Shown: positions 10,705 through 23,900 of the stretch, piece by piece
Position numbering within the stretch: position 1 is the stretch's first letter
How the letters are laid out: every line of letters begins with the position of its first letter
Assembly (NCBI GenBank): GCA_030549495.1
Contig: JAUIRK010000554.1
Coordinates: 1 to 64,000 of the forward strand
Reading direction: 5' to 3'
DNA length: 64,000 bases
From: Nectonema munidae
Taxonomy: Eukaryota > Nematomorpha > Nectonematoida > Nectonematidae
Notes under the pieces: generated by a model
The model's input: only the letters and a program-made list of their open reading frames with translations
Database searches by the model: none
Told to the model about the DNA's origin: nothing
Translations under genes and position numbers: made by a program

Positions 10705-13700
10705 ACAAGAACAAAACAATATGTTTATATGCTCTTTATTATAATAAATTCTTAATCATTATAAGCTTATAACTTTGTTAAAATGAGTATAGTATACAAT
10801 TTTTACAAAGTTAAGAGATTGTAGTGATAAATAATTGAAAAAAATTAAAAAATAAAAATATTGATGAAAAAGAAAAAAGCAGCATGAAATAATGATAGCG
10901 AGAATTGCAGAATTGAAATTAAGTTTCAGGGTTGGACTGAGATGAAATCAAAAATGTATGACTGGATTGGATCTAAAACAAAAGAAGAAAAGCGAAAGAA
11001 CCAAAAAATAATAGGAGCAACGAATAAGATCAATAAATCATTCAAACATGTGATATATATCAAACGGAAATTGATCAGCATTTTATATATCTTAAGTAGA
11101 CGATTTCCATTTCTTTGGACACCGGTGTTGCACTTATGCCCAAAGGGCTAACTGCTCCATTCGATCTGGTATCGAAACGCGCCATCATAAACAATTTTAC
11201 CAACTCCCGATTAAAGTTCCTTCCACACTTTAACAAAGATCACTTTTCATGATTCTCTTAAGCCAGGGATTTATACCTTTTATGTGGTACGAACCAAATG
11301 GTGTTTTCTGATGATGATGATGATGATGATGCGCCAAAATTTTTATTCTTTTTCAACTCAATTTTAAATCTCAAAATCATCATAGATCACCTTATAAAGA
11401 AAAATAAAGTAATGAAAATTTCCGACCACTATGGTCTTCAACAGATCAACCACTTTCAAAAAAATGTGATACCAGGCGTAGCTCTTATTTTAGTAATTGA
11501 AAATTTCAATTGAATAAAATCTAACTCCTCTTTTATCAATTTTCTCAACTTTATTTTATTTAAAGTTTTCAAAAAATTAATTTCTTTTCATTATTTATGT
11601 AAAAACGCTCGAAAACTCTTTTTATTGAGCTTATGTTTTCTCGGTATCAAAGAGTTCAAAAAAGAATTCAGTAATTTTTAACATACAAAGTAGTGATCAA
11701 TGCGCCATTTCAGATTATGCAATGTGCCGCCATGTGTTGTCTTATACCCCTGCCTTATACTAGTTTTAACCTTTTGAGCGCCAGTGTTTCACCCATGTTT
11801 GCCAAGAAAGGAAAATCCTCTTCTTACAGCTTTGGTTGTAACTTATTTTCTAGGTTTTGTCCTTTATTTTAAAAGTCAAGTCCATTGCAAACGCCTTTTT
11901 TTTTATAGGGCACAACGTTTCAGCTTAGATTAGTACCGAAGCGTTCCTGCGTTTACCTCCTCTCTTGCCGATATGCTACTCCATATGGCAAGTATTACTC
12001 AAACTTCTATCATCCTTATAGAAAGCAAATTCTTCGAACATTTTCCCGCACCATTTATTTCTTCCTCTTTGGCTTCGTTCTTATCTTCTACATCAGCTTA
12101 GGAAATCGGTACTTTGCATTTCTTTTTCTCTAGCTTCTCCTTTAGGGAAGTATTTGTCTTTTAAAATCTCATCATCTTTCTTTTCTAATGAAAGTTGCTA
12201 GAAAGAGCATTTTCCTTTTGGCCAGGATGTCCACTGGTAAAAACGTCTATACACGATAGAAGTTCAAATTGACATAATTTTCGAAATTTTGTTTCATTCT
12301 TTGTTGTCTAGTGTTTCCTTTATATATATATATATATATCAGAATTAGAAAAGGCCCTTATATCTAATATCTATCTATTCAAAGAAGCATTTGACATCTA
12401 ACCAACTATCCTAATGATATCACTAACTAATTAACTTAATAATTAAATAACTATTTACCTATAGCCCATGAGTGATTAACCTCAACGCATTGAACCAACT
12501 CTACGACATCGCTCACTTCCTTAAGTTTTGTCTTTTTCCAATCTTTTTAATTTAAAGTCAATACTTGTGGCCAAATCTGGGTGATTAATTAACCATGACA
12601 TATCTTTTAATTAAATGTAGTTTATCTATAACTATAAAAAATCAATGCCAACTAATTTTGAAAATTTCACCACCCATGTTAAGAAATATAAAGTAAAAAA
12701 GAGGAATAAATCATTTTTAACTGATCATTTCACTCCAGATATTCAAAATGAAATAAAATTAGAATTGTATTATAATAATGGGGGCTTTTTATAGGACAAA
12801 AATTTGAATAATAAAAAAAGTAAGTGAAATTTTTTAAGCTACAAAGTTTCTTAAGACGCTGCAAATTGTGTCTTGTCGATGAAAGCACTAACCCTTTGGC
12901 TCAATTTTCCTATGTCATTTTGAAGGATGCCTTTATATATGCTCATTTTGGATATATTTTAATAGGACCCTTACACTTCACCACTCCAGTGCAGCAACAT
13001 GAGCATTAGTGAATGCCTCTGACGAATGAACACCTTTTTATCTTCTCAATTTGTTCTGGTAAATGAATTTTACCTAGAACTTCATACCCATATGGTTCGC
13101 TAAAAAAGTTGTGGGATCCGTGGAATGAGTTTTGCAACAATGACGTTGATTAAATCAAAAATGAGAAATCCTTTAATTATTATGAATTGTGATTACCTCT
13201 TTTAGATTCTGTATAATCAAGGTTTATCAAAGAAGGTTTGAAGTGAAATATCTCACTGATTTTCAGGGAGCATATATAATTAATCTTGTCAATTATATTT
13301 CTCAGAAATAAGCTAGAATAGCTTTTTATATAATTCTTTAATGTTTAATTGAAACCTCATACGTTGTTAATGCTTAAAAACTACATATTCATCTATTCAT
13401 GAAAATGTTTCGCATTTATGGTGTCCTTGAAAAATAAATGAACCAATCAGAGGTGAGTGACAGAAAAAAGGCTGCAAACTCTGCTCTAGGATGCTTTCTA
13501 TCGTCACGAGGTTTGACTGTATTTATAGAACTCTAACAACGATCAAAGGAGATTGAAAAGGTAACGTGAGCTGTGTTTAAACCAAGAGCAAAGATGGTTT
13601 GATGCGGTTTCGAGCAATGACTTTTTGGTATTGAAGCGTGGTATCTAGATGAACTCCTTACTGACGTTGCCTACACCTGCAAAGCAAATATTTATATTTA

Positions 13701-14843
13701 ATTGTATAGTGTAAGTAACCTCTTTATATATATATATAGTATGGTTTACGAGATTAAATTAAGACAGAAAAATGTATCGTTTCTTAGAGGTTTTCACCAT
13801 TAAAAATTTTATTACACTTTTTTTCATGGACACTTTGAAAGAAGCAATTGCTTCAAAATATTTTTAGGGATTTTTATTTTGCGTATACCTTATCAGTGCT
13901 GAGTAGGAACTTTTTACCCCCCACCCCCCCCCCCCCCCCCCTCTCCCCCCTCAACCAAAAAGTTATTCTATTAAAATTGGCTGAAGTCCCATAGAATTTC
14001 GTGAATTTTCCTAAAATCGCTGCCTGCATCTTTTGATATACCATTTACATAGTAGTTGAAAGACCTATCATTTAAAAATCTGTCAATCAAAATGAAGATT
14101 CGATTTATTTATAAAATTTTGAATTTATCGCTTTAAAATTTATAACTTAGCGTCTATATATGTAAGATACTTTCTTGAAAACTTCTCCTTCTATACAGTT
14201 TTGAACGCATATGTTTGATTTGAACTTTGATTCATGCTAAAATTCTCTCTAAAATATCCTTCAAATTTAAAATAATTTTTCGATGCTAAATCGACCATGC
14301 TTATTTCATTTCTCTACTCCGTTTTGGCCATTACGGTGTAAAAATATGTGAAAGTGTCAATCGAATTGGTGATGTATGTTTGAAAATCAGTTTTCCCCAA
14401 TAAAATCTCAGGCTAATCCTTATGCAGTACAAACGTTTTTTACTTTAAAATGAAGAATACCTAACCCTAACCCTCACTGCTTCTCATTTATTTTTCCTTT
14501 AATTTTCAAAAAATTCTAAATGTTTTTTTTTGAATGCCTTTTCACAAAACGAAGCAAAACGGCGTGGATTTGTTAAGTATTTGCAAGTTCCTTTCATCAA
14601 AAGTGCAACAACAATGATCTCTTAGCATTGAAGTGCTTTCAGCCAATTTACAATTTACATCTGAACTTCATCAAATGAATTAAAAAAAATTTTTTTAAGA
14701 AAAATGGGAATACTTTAAAAGAAATACTATGAAAGTCGATTCTATATTTACATTTTTGATGTTTAGATTAAAATGGCTTTTGTATTTCTATGGCTCCACT
14801 ATTGAATCGATTTCTTGTACTTTTGAATTACTCTTTTCAACAG
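10705..14843. other. non-coding, simple repeats only
   Basis: Contains a GAT microsatellite (11309-11330), a TA repeat (about 12329-12349), poly-C (about 13918-13940) and a short CCTAACCCTAACCC stretch (14460). The orphan frame at 12824-13009 has no recognised motif. The 5' end of MICU1 (promoter, targeting exon) probably lies in or before this stretch, but no exon could be identified. Confidence 0.4.
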
Positions 14844-14968
14844 TTAAAAAGTTCATCACAACTTCTGCAAAAGAACATGAAATTTACAAGCAGGAAAAAG
14901 TGTTTGCTTCTAGCTTCGCTTCTCACGATGCTATTGGTGAGTCCAAAAGTCCTTTTAAAGACAAAAAG
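14844..14968 (+). CDS. MICU1: MICU1 exon (basic segment before the conserved core)
   Basis: The acceptor TTTTCAACAG at 14834-14843 is strong and the donor AAG/GTTTGC is at 14968. The frame ends SPFKDKK, matching the RSGFRDRK that precedes VMEYENRIR in mammals, and the end phase (0) fits the next exon. Entry phase is 1. The open frame also continues left to 14729, so the start could be further upstream. Confidence 0.65.
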
Positions 14969-17900
14969 GTTTGCTCAATTCGATAGTTTAATACAGCTGC
15001 ATATGTCAAGACATGCTACATTCTATATCTTAACTTGTAAATAAATTTTAATTCCAGCCTTTTCAACATATCATCTTCAACATTCCTTCATTTCCCGTGT
15101 AATATATTTTGCATGGTGACCAAACCAACTTTCCTGGAAGGTTACTTCACTCAAACATACCACTTCCAAAATAATAAATAACAATGAAATTTGCCTCCTA
15201 GCCTATTAAAACTCAATAATTATGTAAGTTAATAATTATGGAGATTGCATAACTCCAGGAGTGAGAGAAGCAAAAAATCTCTAGGAGTCATCAAGATTTC
15301 GCTAAAAAACCAATTAACAAACTTTCTAAAACGAGGTGATGCTGAAGGGTCATCTCAAAGAGTTGTAATTAAGCTTTGAGATGTTGCTAATTGTATTTCA
15401 TCATCAATAATGTTTCCTGCAAAATGGCTTACCTAATTTGCTAACGCCTTAATTAGCAAACAAACTATCTAGCTTACGAATCAAACTACAAGGAGGTGTT
15501 GTTAGTTTCAAGGCCACGCGTCTGCATTCCTCTCTCCTAGTGTGAATTGGCTGAGCTTTTTTGCTTTTGTCCATTGGCCTGTAAAATTTCGCCTGGGATG
15601 AAGTTCGCTTACCGTTTGTCCTCATACAATTAAGCTCTGTTGGTATAATTCTTACCATAGAACTGGAAGAATAGTGAGCTATCAAATTATATTCTTTCTG
15701 TTTTGAGGGAATTAGACACAAAAAAGGGGGCAATTTTTTTTTTAATTTTATTTTAAGAGATTTTGTGCCTGAAACTCTTTTATTGTAAAACAAGTAAAGT
15801 AATATCAAAAGTCGATTCACAAGCCAAACAAGTCTTTTAAAAAAAAATTATTAAAAATTAAAAATTTTTAGTGTAGCGATCGCTTTTTCACTCCCCCCCC
15901 CCTCCCCCTAAAATCACATTTGGATGGGGGTGGGAAGGAGCCTTGCCCTTTCCCCTATCTAATATTACATATATCTAATCCTCATTTTTTATTATTGACA
16001 AAAATACGATTTTATTAAAAAAATAAAGTTGAATCACAAATTTTGTCAAAAAAACTTAATTTTCTTTAATCACTATATATACTTTGGAAGAGAGATCAGA
16101 AATGGAAGAGATAAATCTCAGGGGATACGCTGTGCGCATAAATATATTTTTGATTAACCCATTTACGGCCAATGTTCCTATTTTGGAACATAAGTAATTT
16201 CATCTTCGTCTGCTTTTTTCAATGACTTTGAATATAAATCGTCTGCGTTTTTTTAAATATCGTCTGATTTCTATGGTACTTAATGGGTTAAGGTCTAAAA
16301 TTAAAAAATTACTTTCCTTATTATTTTTGAATTTGTTGTATTGAATATGATTTTTTAAATTTCCTACATACGCATATTATTAGGCACACTGCAACAATCA
16401 GAAAAAAAAGAACCAAAAAATATCCTCTGAAAAAAAACAATCAACAAAAAAAGGGTCCAGTTTTATTCCTGGTTTAACAACAGCACGAATATAGTTCAAT
16501 GGATAGATAAAAAATCCATTGTAGCAGTTTAAAATTTTGAAAATACGGAGCCTCTTCAAAAAATAATTCGGTATTCCACAGCTGAAAAGAAAAAAGTACA
16601 GTTAAATCAACCAAAGATTTTGCACCCATATAATAAGTTCATGCGTTTTGTTGATTTGATGGATCAAAGCATAAGCCAATATCGTATTTCCATAAGAGGA
16701 AAAAAGTGGTATTGGCCAGTTATGACAAACATTATTGACATGCTCGTGACCAACTCCTTCGGGATTACATAAATTTCAATCATCAAATCCATATGATCAA
16801 TTGTCATTTAGGAGATAGATATTTGAATATTTATTGTGGATTACATTCCTCCTAAACCTGGTAAGTCATTGGCCTCACAAACTCCTTGGAAAGATTTGTT
16901 AATATCGAGAACAATAAAAGATTGCGTTGTAGGCACTGCAAATCTCAAACTAATAAAAAATGTGAAAGATGCGGAGTCGGCCTACATGTAAAGTGCTTCA
17001 AAATATATCATACAAAATAAACCGGGAAACTTTTCAATGTATGCTTAAAACTGTTTTCTTTTGTTTTTGCATGTCCTTTATTTTGTATTTTGTTTAAAAT
17101 AAACATCTTATATTTCTTATATAGTATATGCTTCTTTCAAAATTAGTTCAGAATATTCCTTATAAGGGACTCCCTAGAATTTACCTATCACTTAGTATTT
17201 TATTGAAAATTAATCTCAACTGAAAATATAACACCCGCTAAAATACAAACTGTACAGGAATTGTAAGGGATTCAGTTAAAGCACTTTATATTAATTTTCA
17301 TGACTATGAAATGAATTTTTCAAAGAAGTTATCATTTTTCATGAATCTGTCCATCGTTGCGTTAATGCACCACGGTTTTTTTTGGTAAAAAAATTTTTTT
17401 TTCTATTTTTTTCTTTGATTACTTTTTTCAAGTCTTAATTACACGACATACAAATTTTTACTATTTTATTCTGAAAAATAAACCTTGGACAAAAGCAGCG
17501 TATTTATTTTGGAAAACCTTGGCCCAAAAAGAGAACCCTGATCCACACAATTTTCAACACCGATTCTTTCATTATCTTCATACCTTTACTAAATTTCTTG
17601 CTGCTTTATGTTTACAACATCCTTATCCACACTAATAATGCATCCTTATTATCACTTCATTTCTATGTGTTATTTCTATATTGTAACAACATACACTCAT
17701 ATTAAAACAGTATCATTCTATATTGTCATTCACACATTTAAAGCTTTTATCTTCATTTTTCTCCATCTATACATTTATACCCCTTTATACTTTCACTTCT
17801 TCAGTATTTCCTTTTGCAACTTGAAAACGGTGTAAGTTGTACACCGAAATTAATTGTTCAAATAAAGATTACTTTCCAAAACTTGGTGTTATCTCAATAT

Positions 17901-20900
17901 TTTTCAAGATTATTATATACAAACTTTTTTTAAAATCTACTTTAATTAGGTTCGCAGACTTTAAATATTTTGAAATAAAACACTTTAACGATAAAATAAT
18001 TTTACAAAAAAGTATGAAAATATTGTAAATATCAATAAAAAATCATTTATTAAGCTTAAAATCTAAAAGCATGAGTTTGAATTACAAAAAGATGTGATTG
18101 AGTTCCAAGGGGGTGTAATGGAATTACAAAAGGGTAAAGGTACCGTGGGGTGTTTTCATCGAGAAGGGGCACAGTTGCACCGCTTGTATCGACTATGAGA
18201 AAGTAGGTTTGATGCGGGATCGAACCCAAGACCTTAAGTTATCGAAACCCAGTACCTAACCAGCCTTACTCACGCCCAAATTACAAAAAGATGTGATTGA
18301 GTTCCAAAAGGGTGTAATTGAATTGCAAAAGGATGTTAAATAATTATAAAAATAATATATTTTAGTTGGTTGTGTATATTAAAACGATTTTAAAATTGTT
18401 AAATACTTGTTCTCTCTCACAAAAAATGGACTATTAATAAAAAATAGCTCTATTTATAAAATGGAACTTTTACACAAACCTTTTACAAACCATTTTCTTT
18501 CAAGTAAAAATAAGGATTGGAGTTATGTTTCTTCCCTTTGATTGTGACGTTTTGTTTTAGGTGATTGAATATGAAAATAGGATCAGGAAGTATTCTTCTC
18601 TGGATAAGATATTCCGCTACTTCGCCACCATCAAGTCATTCAAGGAATGCAGAAGCGTTAAAAAGGGGGATGACGAAATGAGTTCTTCTTCCACGCTGAG
18701 TGATCGCTCGTATAGCGAAATCTTGATGACTCCTAGAGATTTTTTTGCTTCTCTCACTCCTGGAGTTATGCAATCTCCAGGTTTTTTCTCGCTTCTTTGC
18801 AATCAACTTCACTCTGTAATGATACATCATAAGATCTTAACACGGTTATGATGGGGTTTATGATGATGACCAGGAGATGATAATGATGGTAATAATCGGT
18901 TGAAAATATTTTAGTTAATGATGGATGATGTGATTTGATCATGATGAAGATAGTGATTATCACTAGTGATGAGCAGGACAAATTTTTGACCTTGAAAACC
19001 GAGAATTTTTAGTTATTAAAAAAAAATTAATACGCTTTGAAAAAAATCTTACATTTTATATTCATAAAATATCTTTTAAATAATATTTGAGGATTCCAAG
19101 TTTTGCATGAAAGCTTTGTTCCTTTTTTGAAAGATAAAAAATATAATGACTTTTCAGTGCGTCTTCCTGTTGCTTCTTATATCCTGAAATCACTTTGAAA
19201 CTTATCTGAAGCTTTATTTTTATTAAACTTCGCCTTAGGATAATTAACTGGCATTAAATTTTTTAGAGAGTTTTCAGTTTTTGTTTTCAATTTCAGAAGA
19301 AGAAAAATCTTTGCTATAAATTTTCTCCAGAACTTTTTACATTCTTAGTTTTCAACTCATATTTTGAGTTTTTAAGAAACTGCATCAATTTAATTACCAA
19401 ACTAAAATCAATTTTTTGAACAATTTCAAGTAATTTTTTGCTAAATTGATTTTTGCATTCTTTGAATTGATACTCTTGATTGTAATTTCGATTCGCTTTA
19501 GAACTAAGTAATTTATTTCATTTCAATCTTTATCAGAAAACATATTTTTATAGTTTATTGTTTCCAGAGCCTTTCTAATACTCACTTTCATAATGCGGAT
19601 TTGAAACATTAAAAATTAAAAATTTGATAAAAACTAAGGAAACGTAATGACAATGAAAGAAATAAATCGAAAGTTTTTTACGTTTTATATTGAAAAAAAA
19701 AAATAAAAAATTTATAAGAAAAAAAAGAATCCGGACTGAGGTATTCGAAGGTAGTAATGAAATTTTCCAATATTTAAAAAAACTAATGACTAATCAAAGC
19801 GGTAGATATTGACTGCTGTTTTTCCAGTGAAAAATGGGAGCTAAGTACATCTTTGAATGTTTGTTTGAATTTATGAAGTGTGGTTCAGGAACTTAGAAGG
19901 AGTCTCTTCACAATAAAATTGGGGAAAAATAAATTTGCCACTTAAAAAAGTTTCAAAAAATAGTTCGACTGAATTGAGAAAATGACATTCTTGATCCAGA
20001 AGAAACTTTCGTACTAAAATTACGGGGGAGTCGAGTTGCAGTCAGAGCATATCGAATAACTTGTGAAGTGCAGTTTGTTGGATTTGATCGCCTCTTTTTT
20101 GGTGGCCCTTTTTCAATGTTAAAGAAATTTGCACTCGACATTTCAATATAAGCAGAATATCAACATTTCGATCGTACGGTCTTTTCGATGATCTATATGT
20201 TAAATTTGGAATTTTTGCGTGTACTACATATTTTATGGCCAGGCTTGTGTGCTAATTTGAAGGAAAGAAGAGAAAGAAGGAGAAATAGAGTGTGTGGTAG
20301 AATGAATTGCCCAAAATATTTTGGTATCCCGGTGATCTTCCATGAAAACTACTGCCGCAAAGTTTCATAAACCGATGGGTAAACGATTATCATCAATCTC
20401 ACAACGAAGCTATAAACTTTATTGCATATCTTTTTCTTGAAAATGAACAACCTTAAACACATTCAATCCCCCTACCCCCTATCCACAACACAGTCAAAAT
20501 AAAAATCTTAAAAATAATTAAAGAACTACCCTTCATGAATCAAGACAACTCACCCTTGAATCCCTACTCTCCCAAAAACTCCTCACTTTGTAACTTCATC
20601 ATTACTCCAATTAGTACACATTCATCTACAAGACCATCGCGACAACAATAAAGACATTGCATACAAAATTATTTCAAACTATGCAACCAACTCCTACATT
20701 GAAGAATCGAAGAGATCAACCATCACAAGGTTCCAAGAATAGTTTTCTATAAATGTATTCATTATTTTAAAGTTTTTTTTTCAAAATGAATTCAAATATT
20801 AAATTAAATTGTTATGATGAATGCTCAGTCTATGATAATGCAATGGTGAATCAAGAAATAAAAATAAATAGTTAAGATCTAACATTCTGTGAAATGCTCG

Positions 20901-23900
20901 AAATATTAGGGGCCTTTGAGGTCGTTCTGTTGAGGATGTACTCCCCTGCCTAAAGTCTAATTTGTTGATTTCTATCTTCATAATTTATATGCTTATTCTT
21001 TTTTGTCTTTCAAAGATTTAGGATTGGATACATTCAAAAAGACAAAGTTCCTTAAAGTCGTAAGAAATTTTTTGCATTCATTTTTCTTAAACCAGAGCAT
21101 ATTTCTTGCATAACTATATAGTCTCCTGCAACCTACGGTTCGCTCGCTAAATCCAGCGAGTCTGAATGACAATTAATATCCCGAAGAACTTCGTGTCTTC
21201 TCATGTTAGTAGTCCGACAAGACCATGTGAGGTAATAAAGAGTGAAGAGATAGTATATCACGTATATGCAACTACAGCCATTTTTTTATTTATAAAAATA
21301 ACTAAAGCGGCCAATTAAAAACCTGCTATCTCCATTGCTTCCAAGTGAATATATCAATCATTCTTGAAATCTAATATAAAGCCATCTTGGCCTTTAAAAC
21401 ATTGATAAGCTTATCTTGCATACTTTCAGCATATAGGATGTTGTATTTTATGTCGATATTTTATTCAGAACTAAATTGCGAAGGACAATCTTTCTACACT
21501 TTCGGCATGAATGGAATTACTGAGCTACTTGGGAAGAAAATAGTACTAACTATCAAATTCTTATTCTTAAGCCCAAAATTTACTGTGTTTCTTAATTTCG
21601 CAACTTTGTCATCTCTAGATTTTAACTGGAAGAATTCTTCTATCCGATTTTATATTTGTATTTATAATGAAATCGAATTTAATTTTCCTTAGATATATTT
21701 ATTTACTTTTTTTCTAAAACTTTGATTCATTTTAAAGGTGCGTGTTTTAACGTGCCATTTTCTTATAGGAGTCTTATTTGATTCCCGAATTACCAAACGA
21801 TTCCATTTTAAACGAAATTTGTCTCCAAGGAATGATCTCGTATTCAGATTACATCTTCCTCGTCACAATCTTGTCAAGTAAGTTGTGATTTTCTTCATTT
21901 GGGAGCGGTGTTTTTCATGAAAGTTCCGTAAGATTGGTTGAATGTTGTGGGAAAATATATTTGTTATTGCGTTACGTACATTACACTTTAAAAACGTTTC
22001 ACCTAACTACATTTTTATATACAATTTTTGCTATTTTAACCAATATTGTAATACTTTAGCGCATGTCTGTGTCCCGGTGGATTGATTCTTTTTATTTGAA
22101 ATAGCCCAATCATATTCAAGAAAATAAACCAACTCATTATACCACAAAAAAAACCAATCGATTTAAGTTTTAAGCGATCTATTTCTTTAGTTATATTGAT
22201 TCAAAGATTTTAATATATAATAAAATTTTGTATTTAAACTAAAAACTGTTAAAATATTAGTTTCCAAAGTTCAATAAAGTGTGACGCAGTGTAAAAAGGT
22301 TGGCAACCACTGGTTTAAATTATTTGGTGACGAATACTTTAAGGAGACAATTTAATTTTTAGATAGAATTTTATATTTTGCATTTTCTTATAATGAAAAG
22401 CGCGCAGTGTGAGAAAGTTTTGTATGGATGGGGTCTATATTTTGATATATTAATTTTGTTTTTTAAGCATAAAAATAACTTTTGAAACATTCTTTTCAGC
22501 TCCATTCAAACATATTGACTTGGCTTTTAAAGTTTTTGATTTGGATGGCAACAATGTCGTTGATTTTGAAGAGTTTGAAAGGGTACACTTTTACTCCCGT
22601 TATAAAAATATTTAATTTTTTAAATCCAAAATATCCAATCTTTCATTTTGAGGCAGTTGAAAAAACTTTCTCATTTTTTTTTTGAAATTTTATTATGAAT
22701 TCTATTTTACGCTTAAACATATTCATTTTTAAAGGTTTATTTTCATAGATCTTTCATCAACTGTTCTTTCAAATATACTTCATTTTTATTTATAAAAATA
22801 ACTAAAGCGGCCAATTAAAAACCCGCTATCTCCATTGCTTCCAAGTGAATATATCAATCATTCATGATATCTAATAAAGCCATTTTGGCCTTTAAAACAT
22901 TGATCAGCTTATCATGCATACTTTCAGCATATAGCATGTTTTTATTTTATGCCAATATTTTCTTATGGGAGTCTTACTTCAATCTTACATATGGATATTT
23001 TTCATACTCAGTTGTAACTTTGATAAGTTCGTGAACTTATATGCTTTAGAAACAAAATAAGGGAAAAGTTATTTCAATTAATCTGTTACACATTTAGAGG
23101 TGATCTCATCTTGTTTTACTCTTCACCATTTAAACTTTTTGATGTGAAAACTTCAATATACTTTCCTATATTCTAAGGAACAAGGAGTTGAAAGTTATAA
23201 GACAGTTAATTAGGATGAATTAAATTATTTAATAAATAAATTATTAATAATGTTATTTCAATTAATCTGTTACACATTTAGAGGTGATCTCATCTTGTTT
23301 TACTCTTCACCATTTAAACTTTTTGATGTGAAAACTTCAATATACTTTCCTATATTCTAAGGAACAAGGAGTTGAAGGAAAACATCTTTTTCATCTTTCT
23401 CTTCAGCTAAATACAAAGAATGTAAAAAATAACAATTAAATTATCTTAAAAATTTTTTAATTTAATTAATTAAAGATGATTTAATTGTTATTTTTAACAT
23501 TCTTTGTATTTAGTTGAAGAGAAAAGATGAAAAAGATGTTTCCTTATATTCAAATAAATTTATTATTGTTATTATGGTGATGAAATATTTCATTTCAAGG
23601 GCGTAGCTGGAGTTAGTTATAGAGCCAGATAACACTCTACAACAAAATTTTCTTTTTTTTACTACGCTAAGTAAATTCTATGATATCCTTGTAAAATGAA
23701 GTGAATTTTTAAAATTTAAAATATAAAGCGTTAATATATTTTTAATGGTAATGGTACCGTAGGGTGTTTTCATCGAAAAGGCACAATTGCGCCGCTTGTA
23801 TCGAACTATGAAGAAAGCAAGCTTGGTGTAGGATCGAACCCAAGACCTTGAGTTGTTGAATCCGGCATCTAACCAACCAATTCTCACGCCCCTTTTAACG

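Noticed and set aside
12824-13009. 61-residue frame as a small gene
   Set aside because: No recognised motif, no neighbouring splice sites that extend it.
14460-14475. CCTAACCCTAACCC as a telomere remnant
   Set aside because: Barely two units; too short to mean anything.
17608-17835. 75-residue Tyr/Phe/His-rich frame
   Set aside because: Low-complexity T/A/C-rich sequence, no motif.
18617-18851. Minus-strand frames over the MICU1 exon
   Set aside because: Antisense shadows of the exon at 18561-18780.
20188-20370. 60-residue frame with Arg/Glu run
   Set aside because: Low complexity, no start context and no similarity recognised; the run ERRERRRNR is from a purine-rich stretch.
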